This document shows, in pieces, positions 16,167 through 24,828 of a stretch of DNA of 64,000 nt. Position numbers and translations under genes: made by a program. The DNA comes from Parvularcula sp. BBD 1991-13 (GTDB lineage: Bacteria; Pseudomonadota; Alphaproteobacteria; Caulobacterales; Parvularculaceae). Every line of letters begins with the position of its first letter. Position 1 is the first letter of the stretch. The DNA is taken from positions 253,001 through 317,000 of the forward strand of contig LYSZ01000003.1 of assembly GCA_001657385.1 (NCBI GenBank). Direction: 5' to 3'. The notes beneath the pieces were generated by a model, which saw only the letters and a list, made by a program, of their open reading frames with translations, did no database searches and was not told the DNA's origin.

Positions 16167-17745
16167 TGTCATTAAAAAAGTAAAAACAAAGGCGGTAATT
16201 TACACGCGCGTCTCATCTGTAGCTCAATCGGAAAAAGGGCACGGCCTTGCGTCGCAAGAGACGCGATGCCGCGAATATGCACGGATGAAAGGCTACCGGA
16301 TCGACAAGGTGTTTTCAGACAAGGCCGTTTCCGGCCTCATCGTGGACCGTCCCGGCATTCAAGACATGCTGCGCTACATTCATAAGAACCGAAGTGATGG
16401 CGACTATGTTGTTCTCATCGACGATATTAGCCGTATTGCACGAGACGTCGAGGCGCACCTAAACCTACGCCGCGCGATCGACAATGCGGGCGCGAAGCTG
16501 GAAAGCCCGTCTATTGAGTTCGGCGAAGATTCCGATTCCATCCTCGTTGAAAACCTGCTGGCTTCTGTTTCACAGCATCAACGGCAAAAAAACGCCGAGC
16601 AAACCAAAAACCGGATGCGGGCGCGACTGCAAAACGGCTATTGGCCGTTTAACGCCTGCGTCGGCTTCAAATACAAAAAGGTTGACGGGCGCGGGAAAGT
16701 GCTGACCCGCGACGAGCCTTTAGCCTCCATTATTCAAGAAGCCTTGGAGGGCTTCGCCTTCGGGCGCTTCCAGACGCAAGCCGAAGTGAAGCGCTATCTT
16801 GAAAGCCAGCCCGCATTCCCGAAAGACCACAGGGGCGAAGTCACTTACGAGCATGTGCATCGCCTGATGCGTCGCCCGATCTATGCGGGGATGGTCGCCC
16901 ATGAGGCGTGGGGCGTTTCCATGCGCAAGGGCCAGCATGAGGGGTTGATTGATTTTGAAGCCTATCAGCGCATCCATGCGCGCTTGCAGGAAGCCCCCAA
17001 AGCGCCAGCGCGGGCCGACATCAACGCTGATTTTATCTTACGCGGCGCTGTCGCTTGCGGCTCCTGCGGCCATCCGCTCACCGCGTGCTGGTCCACGGGT
17101 AAAAGCGGCAAGAAGCACCCTTACTATCTTTGCTTCCAGAAAGGCTGCGCAAGCTATCGGAAGTCGATCCGGCGCGATCAGTTGGAAGGGGACTTTATGA
17201 CCCTCTTGGATCGCATGACGCCGGGCCAGAAGTTTGTGACCTTTGCACGGGGTATGTTCCGCGACATCTGGAACGGCCTCATGGGACAGACGGAAGCCAA
17301 GCGCAAAACCTTGCAGGCGCATATCCAGCGCACGGAACAAAAAGTCGAACAGCTCATGGACCGCATTGTCGAGGCGGAGAGCACAGCCCTCATCAAGTCC
17401 TATGAGAAGCGCATCGCCAAGCTCGAAACAGAAAGATTTGTGCTTGCGGAAAAGCTTGCCAAAACCGGGCAATCAAAGGGGACTTTCGAAGAGATGTTCG
17501 AACACGCCCTTGCGTTCCTCTCAAACCCGCAGAAATTGTGGGATTCAGGCGTTCCCGAACACCGTCAAACGGTCATCAAACTGGCCTTTGAAACCCGCCC
17601 GCGCTACTGCCGCGAAAACGGGTTTTCGAACCCCGAATACTCGTTACCGTTCAAGCTGTTAGGGGACTTTTGCGGGCAGAACTTTGTGATGGCGGAGAGG
17701 AAGGGATTCGAACCCTCGAAGGGCTTTGGGCCCTTACTCCCTTAG
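16159..17745 (+). CDS. Large serine recombinase/integrase
   Basis: This 528-residue recombinase begins with a resolvase domain (~10-150) whose nucleophile is S19 in YTRVSSVAQ, with catalytic arginines in DRPG and DDISRIARD. A recombinase domain follows (~165-270), then a zinc ribbon (CGSCGH...CFQKGC, ~295-330) and a coiled coil (~375-440). These enzymes integrate and excise elements between short att sites. The last 18 residues (MAERKGFEPSKGFGPLLP) are encoded by the antisense strand of tRNA-Ser, so the natural C-terminus is set by the integration site. It is probably the enzyme that placed the element here; the short tyrosine recombinase is an alternative. Confidence 0.9.
   Translation: MSDVIKKVKTKAVIYTRVSSVAQSEKGHGLASQETRCREYARMKGYRIDKVFSDKAVSGLIVDRPGIQDMLRYIHKNRSDGDYVVLIDDISRIARDVEAHLNLRRAIDNAGAKLESPSIEFGEDSDSILVENLLASVSQHQRQKNAEQTKNRMRARLQNGYWPFNACVGFKYKKVDGRGKVLTRDEPLASIIQEALEGFAFGRFQTQAEVKRYLESQPAFPKDHRGEVTYEHVHRLMRRPIYAGMVAHEAWGVSMRKGQHEGLIDFEAYQRIHARLQEAPKAPARADINADFILRGAVACGSCGHPLTACWSTGKSGKKHPYYLCFQKGCASYRKSIRRDQLEGDFMTLLDRMTPGQKFVTFARGMFRDIWNGLMGQTEAKRKTLQAHIQRTEQKVEQLMDRIVEAESTALIKSYEKRIAKLETERFVLAEKLAKTGQSKGTFEEMFEHALAFLSNPQKLWDSGVPEHRQTVIKLAFETRPRYCRENGFSNPEYSLPFKLLGDFCGQNFVMAERKGFEPSKGFGPLLP
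17690..17745. other. Island/chromosome junction at the tRNA-Ser 3' end (probable att site)
   Basis: AT-rich mobile DNA ends and compact GC-rich chromosome begins here. The 3' half of tRNA-Ser is shared with the end of the serine recombinase gene. The matching second att copy (a repeat of the tRNA 3' end) was not found to the left, so the other island end lies outside the window. Confidence 0.65.
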
Positions 17746-17780
17746 CAGGGGAGCGCCTTCGACCACTCGGCCACCTCTCC
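17690..17780 (-). tRNA. tRNA-Ser (anticodon GCT)
   Basis: Read on the minus strand it starts GGAGAGGTGGCCGAGTGGTC, has an anticodon loop CTGCTAA (anticodon GCT), a long variable arm (GTAAGGGCCCAAAGCCCTTCG) and T-loop GGTTCGAATCC. It ends CCTCTCC-G-CCA, so the acceptor stem pairs and CCA is encoded. Length is 91 nt, normal for class II tRNA-Ser. The recombinase gene overlaps its 3' half on the opposite strand. Confidence 0.97.
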
Positions 17781-17943
17781 GCCATCGGTAATGCCCGGAA
17801 AAGCTGCGGTTTGCAAGCGCAGCCGGTGCGCCGAAGCGCGTAAATTGTTTTTCGCGGGGCGCCGCCGGTTTTGACGTCGATCAAACAGGCTCTTGCCGGC
17901 TCTGCCATGCTGGCCTCAAGACAACCCATCAAGGAGAAGCGAG

Positions 17944-18183
17944 ATGAAAAACACGCCCCATGAACTGGCGGAGGAATTCCCGGACAAGGCCGACGCCATT
18001 CACGCCCTCAAGGAGACCAACGCTCATTTCGCGCGCCTCGCCGAGGATTATCACGAGGTGAACCGGGAAATTCATCGGCTCGAAACCCGCGTCGAGGCCG
18101 CGAGCGACACCCGCGAGGAAGACTTGCGCAAGAAGCGCATGCATCTGAAAGACGAGATCGCCGCCATGCTGGCGAACGCCTGA
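17944..18183 (+). CDS. YdcH family protein (DUF465)
   Basis: ATG 17944 follows AAGGAGA. The 79-residue protein is a small helical hairpin typical of PF04325 (HELAEEFPDKADAIHALKET...HFARLAEDYHEVNREIHRLE). Function is not established for the family. It is a stand-alone gene directly right of the tRNA and the first gene of the core chromosome. Confidence 0.9.
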   Translation: MKNTPHELAEEFPDKADAIHALKETNAHFARLAEDYHEVNREIHRLETRVEAASDTREEDLRKKRMHLKDEIAAMLANA

Positions 18184-18205
18184 TACTCCGCGGGCGCTCG
18201 CCGCC

Positions 18206-18826
18206 CTATCGCCGGCCGCCGAATTTCGGCGAGGGAATATTGAACAGGATCGCCGCGCCGCGAATGGCGAAGGTGGCGAGCGCCGCGCCGACCGCCGCCG
18301 CCCCGGGGGCGATTCCGAGGGCGGCGAGGCCCACATAGACGCCGGCGCCGGCGAGCGCGGCGGTGGCGTAGATATCCTGTTTCAGGATCAGGGGCGGCTC
18401 GTTCAGGAGGACGTCGCGCACCACTCCGCCGAAGGTCGCCGTCACCGCCCCCATGAACACGGCGATGATCGCCGGGGCCGAGGCCGCGAGCGCCGCCTGC
18501 GCCCCGAGCACCGCGAAGACCGACAGCCCCATGGCGTCGGCCCAGATCAGCGCCTTCAGGCGGGAGGCGAATATCGGCTGGGCGACGGTCGCCGCCGCGG
18601 CGCCGGCGAGACAGATCACGATGGCGACCGGGTCCTTCACCCACCACACCGGGAAAGAGCCCAGCATGACGTCGCGGATGGTGCCGCCGCCGACGCCGGT
18701 GACAAAGGCGATCATGGCGACGCCGAAAATGTCGAGATCGTTGCGCAGCGCCGTCAGCGCCCCGGAAACGGCGAAAACGAACAGGCCGATGACGTTAAGG
18801 GCGGCGAAAACGGAGGCGGCGTCCAT
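18206..18826 (-). CDS. TRIC/UPF0126 membrane channel family protein (YadS-like)
   Basis: The 206-residue protein consists of two homologous halves of about three membrane helices each. The tandem glycine motifs are VTGVGGGTIRDVMLGS.P near residue 45 and ATFGGVVRDVLLNEPP near residue 130. Prokaryotic TRIC proteins are trimeric cation channels; the physiological ion here is unknown. It converges with the ydcH-like gene. Start ATG at 18826. Confidence 0.9.
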   Translation of the reverse strand: MDAASVFAALNVIGLFVFAVSGALTALRNDLDIFGVAMIAFVTGVGGGTIRDVMLGSFPVWWVKDPVAIVICLAGAAAATVAQPIFASRLKALIWADAMGLSVFAVLGAQAALAASAPAIIAVFMGAVTATFGGVVRDVLLNEPPLILKQDIYATAALAGAGVYVGLAALGIAPGAAAVGAALATFAIRGAAILFNIPSPKFGGRR

Positions 18827-18885
18827 GATGGCGCTGCTTTACCGTGATCGCCGCCGGTCAATCAAGCGGGCGCGTCCTCGCCGCC

Positions 18886-18937
18886 GCCCGCCTGACAAGC
18901 CCGCCTGACGAGCCTGTCTGAAGCGCCCGTCTAAAAC
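18886..18937. repeat. 13-bp tandem repeat, four degenerate copies
   Basis: GCCCGCCTGACAA (18886), GCCCGCCTGACGA (18899), GCCTGTCTGAAGC (18912) and GCCCGTCTAAAAC (18925) follow each other exactly. The last copy contains the stop codon of the leftward oxidoreductase gene, so the array is in its 3' flank. Confidence 0.65.
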
Positions 18938-19944
18938 CCGTCGAGCACGATTTTTCCCTTCGCCCTGCCGCTTTCGAGCAGCGCATGGGCGCGGACGAGA
19001 TTTTCCGCGCTGATTGCGCCGACCGTCTCCCCCAACGTCGTGCGCAACTGTCCGTCGTCAACCAGATCCGCCACGGCGCCGAGCAGCTGGTGCTGTTCGA
19101 TAATGTCAGGCGTCTGATGAAGATGACGGGTGAACATGAACTCCCAGTGAACCGAAACGCTCTTGGTGAAAAAGGCCGATGGGTCGAACCCTTCGAACGC
19201 GTCGATGAAGCCGAGCTTGCCCTGGGGCGCGACCGCCTCGGCGACCTGCGCAAACAAGGGCTCGGCGCCGTTCACGACAAAGATGTAGCGGGGCTGTCCA
19301 AGCCGGTGACGCTCCAGTTCCGCCACCAGCGGCTTTGCGTGATCGAGCACATGATGGGCGCCGAGATCGCGCACCCACGCGGTCGTCTCCGGGCGCGAGG
19401 CGGAGGCGATCACCGTCAGCCCGGTCAGCCGGCGCGCAAGCTGCACGGCGATGGAGCCGACGCCGCCGCCGGCGCCGACGATCATGATCGCGTCGCCCTC
19501 GCCGCCGCCCTGCGGGATCTCCAGCCGGTCGAACAGCATCTCCCAGGCCGTCAGCGTTGTCAGCGGCAGCGCCGCTGCCTCGGCGAAGGAAAGCGTCCGC
19601 GGCTTTTTGCCGACGATGCGTTCATCGACGCTCTGCAATTCCGCGTAGGCGCCAGCGCGCTCGATCGCACCCGCGTAGTAAACCTCGTCCCCCGGCTTGA
19701 ACAGGCTCGCGTCCGGCCCGACGGCTTCAACCACGCCGGCCGCGTCCCATCCGGGAATGTTCGACCCGCCCGTCGCAAAATCGATCATGCCGCGGCGCAC
19801 CTTGTAATCGACCGGGTTGACCGCGATCGCCTTGACCCGCACCAGAAGATCGCGGCCCGCGGCGACGGGCTCGGGCCGCGTCGCCTCAACCAGGGCGTCG
19901 GGGGCGTCGACAGGCCCCGGTTTCGGAAAAATTATCGTTTTCAT
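18931..19944 (-). CDS. Zinc-type alcohol dehydrogenase-like / quinone oxidoreductase (MDR superfamily)
   Basis: ATG 19944 (MKTIIFPKPGPVDAPDAL) gives 337 residues; the frame extends upstream without a credible start. The protein has the GroES-like N-terminal domain (AVNPVDYKVRRG, PGWDAAGVVEAVG) and a Rossmann NADP motif VGAGGGVGSIAVQLAR near residue 155. Structural and catalytic zinc Cys clusters are absent, so it belongs to the quinone-oxidoreductase-like branch. It is divergent from an HxlR regulator, which is often the regulator of such redox genes. Substrate unknown. Confidence 0.88.
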   Translation of the reverse strand: MKTIIFPKPGPVDAPDALVEATRPEPVAAGRDLLVRVKAIAVNPVDYKVRRGMIDFATGGSNIPGWDAAGVVEAVGPDASLFKPGDEVYYAGAIERAGAYAELQSVDERIVGKKPRTLSFAEAAALPLTTLTAWEMLFDRLEIPQGGGEGDAIMIVGAGGGVGSIAVQLARRLTGLTVIASASRPETTAWVRDLGAHHVLDHAKPLVAELERHRLGQPRYIFVVNGAEPLFAQVAEAVAPQGKLGFIDAFEGFDPSAFFTKSVSVHWEFMFTRHLHQTPDIIEQHQLLGAVADLVDDGQLRTTLGETVGAISAENLVRAHALLESGRAKGKIVLDGF

Positions 19945-20055
19945 CGCATGGCTCCTTTGGTGATATGCTTGTCCGCGCGAAGATGCGCCCGGCGGCGCGG
20001 CGTTCAAGAACGCACCCATCGGCGCGTACGTATCAAACCGGTAAGTGGAACCCCG
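19945..20055. promoter_or_regulatory. Divergent promoter region of the oxidoreductase and HxlR genes
   Basis: The 111-bp space between the two divergent starts must contain both promoters and, by analogy with HxlR systems, the operator. A short palindromic core GCGTACGTA is seen near 20025. No unambiguous operator could be fixed. Confidence 0.35.
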
Positions 20056-20424
20056 ATGCGGCACGACGAATACACAAGCTCCCCGAGTTGCCCCGTGGAA
20101 GCGGCGATCGAAACCATCGAGGGCAAATGGAAAGGCTCGATCCTGTTTCACCTGCATTACGGGCCGCGGCGCTTCAACACGCTGCACCAGGACATCGAGG
20201 GGGTGTCGCCGCGAATCCTGACCAAGGCGCTGCGCGATCTTGAAGACAAGGGGCTGATCACGCGCACCGTCGAGGACGGCGCGCCGCCGGCGGTGATCTA
20301 CGCCCTGTCGCCATTGGGCGAGACCTTGCGGCCGGTGATCGGCGCGCTTGAGGCCTGGGGCCGCCGCTATCTGACCGAGCGCGGCATTGCCTGCGCCCCG
20401 GCCGGCGAGGCCGGCTTGACGTAA
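20056..20424 (+). CDS. HxlR-family transcriptional regulator
   Basis: ATG 20056 gives a 122-residue winged-helix protein with the family hallmarks: CPVEAAIETIEGKWKGSILF (Cys then GKW), HYGPRRFNTLHQDIEGVSPRILTKALRDLE and a C-terminal AWGRRY. Family members sense reactive electrophiles or small molecules, often through the N-terminal Cys, and commonly control an adjacent divergent oxidoreductase. That arrangement is present here. A much longer frame covering this region is antisense to the oxidoreductase and not real. Confidence 0.9.
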   Translation: MRHDEYTSSPSCPVEAAIETIEGKWKGSILFHLHYGPRRFNTLHQDIEGVSPRILTKALRDLEDKGLITRTVEDGAPPAVIYALSPLGETLRPVIGALEAWGRRYLTERGIACAPAGEAGLT

Positions 20425-20473
20425 CGCCCGCGCCGCGCTGCTGCGGCAGTCGCGCCGATCAGGTCACGCCGAG

Positions 20474-21631
<1,158 letters not shown>

Positions 21632-21758
21632 GGTGCCTCTCCACGGAACATTTCACGGGAGTTGCAATGTGTCGCGCCGACCGTCCCCATGCAACCGGCT
21701 TTTACAGTCGCCGGCGGCGCCGCGGACCAGGCCGGCCCGGCTCGCCGCGTCGGAGCGC

Positions 21759-23093
21759 CTAGAAGCGGTAATCGACGCCGAGGCCGAAAACGAACGCCTC
21801 GTTTTCCACCGTCGCGTCGAGCGAGCCGCGGAAAAGGTTCTCCGGCCGCGCCGCCGGCTGGCTGATCTGCATCTCGTCGGCGACGAGATAGGCGGCGGAA
21901 AGATGCAGCTCGGCCCGGCGGTTCAGTTCCCGGGAATAGCCGACAGCGCCCCAGATCCGGTCCCCGTCGGGGATTCGGGTGCTGGCGAAGGCCTCGTCCA
22001 CGGGCGCGTCTTCATACATGGCGCCGAAACGCAGGCGCGCGGTCGGCGAAAGCTCGATCTCGGCGCCCAGCGAGCCGCCCCAGGCGTCGTTCCAGTTCTG
22101 GGTCAGAAGATCCGTCGGCTGAAGGGGGTTTTCGAACTCGATGGCGAGCTCCTCAAAACTGCTCCACCGGGTCAGCGTCGCCGACGCCAGGAGCGTGACC
22201 CTGGGCGCGACGTCGATCTGCGCGCCGAACTGGGCGACGGCGGGGGTCGCGAAATTGTTGGTAAAGTCCGTATCGAGAAAGAGACCGAACGCCTGCAGCC
22301 CCTGACCGGCGAGGGAGCCGGCGACATCGAACTCGGCCTCGCCGTCAAGCCCGTGCTCGATTTTCGAGGTGAAGCTGGCGCCGACCCGGACGCCTTTTGC
22401 GGGCTCGCCCTGGACCCCGACGATATAGCCGACATCGACGCTGTCCCCGACCAGGCTGAAGGGAACGTCGTCCGTCCCCGGAACGGCGCCGGGAATGGAC
22501 TGCGCCGAGGCGATTCCGCCGGCGTCGATGACGCCTTCCAGCGTCACCTCCGCATACTGAATGCGCGGCCCGGCGGCGATTGACCAGCGCTCGGTCAGCG
22601 CAACGCCGATGACCGGCGTGATGGAGGCGGTGACAAGCTCTGATTCCGTACCGTGATAGCGAATGACGGAATCGGGCGCATAGGAGGAGCCGAACCCGTA
22701 GGGAATATAGACCGCGAGCCCTGCGTATAGCCGGTCGCCAAGGCGCGCCGCGACGGCGCCGGTCGGAAAGACGCCGTCGTCCAGCGGGCCGTCCCCGGCG
22801 CCCGCGCCGGCGACCGGAACGGTTCCGAACAGGGCGCCTTCGGCGTTTTCGTAGCGCGAATTGTTCAGGACGCCGATCACCGAAATCGAACCCTCGACCC
22901 CGTCGACGCCGACCATGGCGGCGGGATTGAAGTAGATGTTGCCCGGCGTCGCTTCGGCGGCCTGCGCCCCGGCGGTCGCGGCGCCGAGGGATTCCGCGCT
23001 TTGCGTGTTGAGCGCGAAGGCCGCCGCCAGAACGGGCGACGCCGTGAACGCCGACAGGCCGGACAGGAGACTTGACAGGGCGGCTCGTTTCAT
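21759..23093 (-). CDS. FadL/OmpP1-family outer-membrane hydrocarbon/fatty-acid porin
   Basis: ATG 23093 gives a 444-residue protein with a Sec signal peptide (ALSSLLSGLSAFTASPVLA-A). The mature N-terminus has the FadL plug motif AFALNTQSAESLGAATAGAQ followed by NIYFNPAAM. The rest is beta-barrel-like with alternating patterns and a terminal aromatic residue (VDYRF). FadL proteins pass long-chain fatty acids and other hydrophobic compounds through the outer membrane. It lies directly upstream of the acyl-CoA dehydrogenase on the same strand. Confidence 0.92.
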   Translation of the reverse strand: MKRAALSSLLSGLSAFTASPVLAAAFALNTQSAESLGAATAGAQAAEATPGNIYFNPAAMVGVDGVEGSISVIGVLNNSRYENAEGALFGTVPVAGAGAGDGPLDDGVFPTGAVAARLGDRLYAGLAVYIPYGFGSSYAPDSVIRYHGTESELVTASITPVIGVALTERWSIAAGPRIQYAEVTLEGVIDAGGIASAQSIPGAVPGTDDVPFSLVGDSVDVGYIVGVQGEPAKGVRVGASFTSKIEHGLDGEAEFDVAGSLAGQGLQAFGLFLDTDFTNNFATPAVAQFGAQIDVAPRVTLLASATLTRWSSFEELAIEFENPLQPTDLLTQNWNDAWGGSLGAEIELSPTARLRFGAMYEDAPVDEAFASTRIPDGDRIWGAVGYSRELNRRAELHLSAAYLVADEMQISQPAARPENLFRGSLDATVENEAFVFGLGVDYRF

Positions 23094-23262
23094 CGCCGGG
23101 TCCTTCCTTGCAGGTGCGGTGTGAATGCTCGCGGACACGGGAAGGCTTCGCATACGCACAATTGCGATTACGTTAATGACGCTGAAAATGGGCGATTTTT
23201 AAGCCTGTTTTTAAGCCCGGCCCTGGAACCGGCCCGGAAGGCCGCAGCGCCGGCCGCGCGGG

Positions 23263-24138
23263 CTAGTCAGTGTCGCTGAGGCGGCGCACGAGGCTTGACG
23301 TGTCCCACCGGCCGCCGCCCATGGCCTGAATATCCGCGTAGAACTGGTCGACCAGCGCGGCCACCGGCAGCCGGGCGCCGTTCTCGCGCGCCTCGGCGAG
23401 GGCGATGCGCAAATCCTTGCGCATCCAGTCGACGGCGAAGCCGAACTCGAATTCGTCGGCGGCCATGGTCAGGGCGCGGTTGTCCATCTGCCAGCTCTGG
23501 GCGGCGCCGCCGGAAATCGCCTCAAGCACGCGCTCGATCTCCAGCCCGGAACGGGCGGCGAAGTGAACGCCTTCGGCGAGCCCCTGCAACAGCCCGGCGA
23601 TGCAGATCTGGTTGACCGCCTTGCAGAGCTGGCCGGCGCCCGCCGGACCGATATGAACGATGCGCGCGCTGTATGCTTCCATCGCCGCGCGGGCGCGCGC
23701 CACATCCGCGTCCGCGCCGCCGCACATGACCGAAAGCGCGCCTTTTTCCGCGCCCGCCTGCCCGCCGGAGACCGGCGCGTCGACAAAGCCGACGCCGAGT
23801 TCGGCCAGCTCCGCGTGGAGCCGCCGGGCGAGCGCCGGCGAGGCGGTGGTGTGATCGACCACCACGGTCCCGGCTTTGAGCCCGACCGCGGCCTTTTCAA
23901 TAACGCTCGCCACGTCGGGATCGTCGCCGAGGCAGGCGAACACCAGATCCGCCCCGGCGACGGCGGCGTCCGGCGTCGGCGCGGCGCGGCCCTGATGCGC
24001 CTTCAGCCACGCCTCGGCCCTGGCGGGGGTGCGGTTGTAGACGGTCACCGCGCAGCCCTGGGCCGCGAGATGGCCGGCCATCGGCCCGCCCATTACGCCA
24101 AGCCCCAGAAATGCGACATTCAACGCAGGTTTTGTCAT
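23263..24138 (-). CDS. NAD-binding beta-hydroxyacid dehydrogenase (3-hydroxyisobutyrate dehydrogenase family)
   Basis: The 291-residue protein starts with the Rossmann motif FLGLGVMGGPMAGHLA. It contains the substrate-binding signature FVDAPVSGGQAGAEKG near residue 118 and the catalytic Lys in GAGQLCKAVNQ near residue 170. Members oxidise 3-hydroxyisobutyrate, tartronate semialdehyde or related beta-hydroxyacids. Its ATG overlaps the flavin reductase stop (ATGA at 24135-24138), so the two genes are translated together. A valine-degradation role would fit the branched-chain dehydrogenase at 47-53 kb but is not proved. Confidence 0.88.
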   Translation of the reverse strand: MTKPALNVAFLGLGVMGGPMAGHLAAQGCAVTVYNRTPARAEAWLKAHQGRAAPTPDAAVAGADLVFACLGDDPDVASVIEKAAVGLKAGTVVVDHTTASPALARRLHAELAELGVGFVDAPVSGGQAGAEKGALSVMCGGADADVARARAAMEAYSARIVHIGPAGAGQLCKAVNQICIAGLLQGLAEGVHFAARSGLEIERVLEAISGGAAQSWQMDNRALTMAADEFEFGFAVDWMRKDLRIALAEARENGARLPVAALVDQFYADIQAMGGGRWDTSSLVRRLSDTD

Positions 24139-24617
24139 TGCGTTTCAACGCCTTCGTAGTATTTGCTCGCAAAATAGATGAGCGGGTCTCCCGGGGCGCT
24201 GTCATAAGCGGCGACTTCGCCGATCAGTATGACATGATCGCCCGCGTCGTGGCGAGCGCTGATGCGGCAGTCGAACCCGGCAAGACGCCCCTTGAGCAGC
24301 GGCGCGCCGGTGGGGCCGAGGTCGATTTCGTCGGCGGCGAGCGGCCTCGGGCCGCGGCCGGCGAACCGATCCGACAAGGCGCGCTGATCGGCCTTGAGAA
24401 TGCTGACCGCATAGACGTCGGCGGCCATGAAGATCTCGAATGCGGAGGCGCGCCGCTCGATGCACCACAGCACAAGCGGCGGGGTCAGCGAGACGGAAGT
24501 GAAGGAGTTAATGGTAAGGGCCGCGTAGCCCCCATTCGGGTCGGGACAGGCGGCCACGCCGATTCCCGTTCCGAAACGGCCAAAGGCGTCCTTTAGCGGG
24601 CGATGCTGGTCAGACAT
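24135..24617 (-). CDS. Flavin reductase (FMN-binding split-barrel) family protein
   Basis: A 160-residue protein with family motifs: FGRFGTGIGVAAC at the N-terminus, ALTINSFTSVSLTPPLVLWCI near residue 33, and an H-x-I-x-x-G-like VILIGEV near residue 129. Such enzymes reduce FMN or FAD with NAD(P)H to feed a two-component monooxygenase. No oxygenase partner is adjacent; the coupled gene is a beta-hydroxyacid dehydrogenase. An operator-like direct repeat lies about 30 bp in front of the start. Confidence 0.88.
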   Translation of the reverse strand: MSDQHRPLKDAFGRFGTGIGVAACPDPNGGYAALTINSFTSVSLTPPLVLWCIERRASAFEIFMAADVYAVSILKADQRALSDRFAGRGPRPLAADEIDLGPTGAPLLKGRLAGFDCRISARHDAGDHVILIGEVAAYDSAPGDPLIYFASKYYEGVETQ

Positions 24618-24647
24618 GAGCGTCGGTCCCCTTCCCGGCGTGCAATG

Positions 24648-24667
24648 CGATAACGTTTCGATAACGT
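24648..24667. promoter_or_regulatory. Direct repeat CGATAACGT x2, one helical turn apart
   Basis: CGATAACGT occurs at 24648-24656 and 24659-24667, an 11-bp period. It lies in the 211-bp divergent region between the flavin reductase (leftward) and the SLC13 permease (rightward). This spacing puts both copies on the same helix face, as expected for a regulator site. No cognate regulator is identified. Confidence 0.35.
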
Positions 24668-24828
24668 ATTGAAAAACTTAAGGCTTGTGCGGTTAGCATC
24701 AATCTTGGAAAATAAAAAGCTTGATATTCGGCTCTGACGTTCGGTTATGAGGGGCCGAGCCGAGGACGGGAAGACCATCCCCAGGGAATGTCCAGTCGCC
24801 ACCTAACCGCAAAGCCGCCTTGATCGCA

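Noticed and set aside
1-17690. Left att copy of the tRNA-Ser 3' end
   Set aside because: I looked for repeats of GGATTCGAACCC-like sequence and found none left of 17690, so the other island end is outside the window.
18985-20055. Long plus-strand frame extending the HxlR gene upstream
   Set aside because: It is antisense to the oxidoreductase; the HxlR fold starts at 20056.
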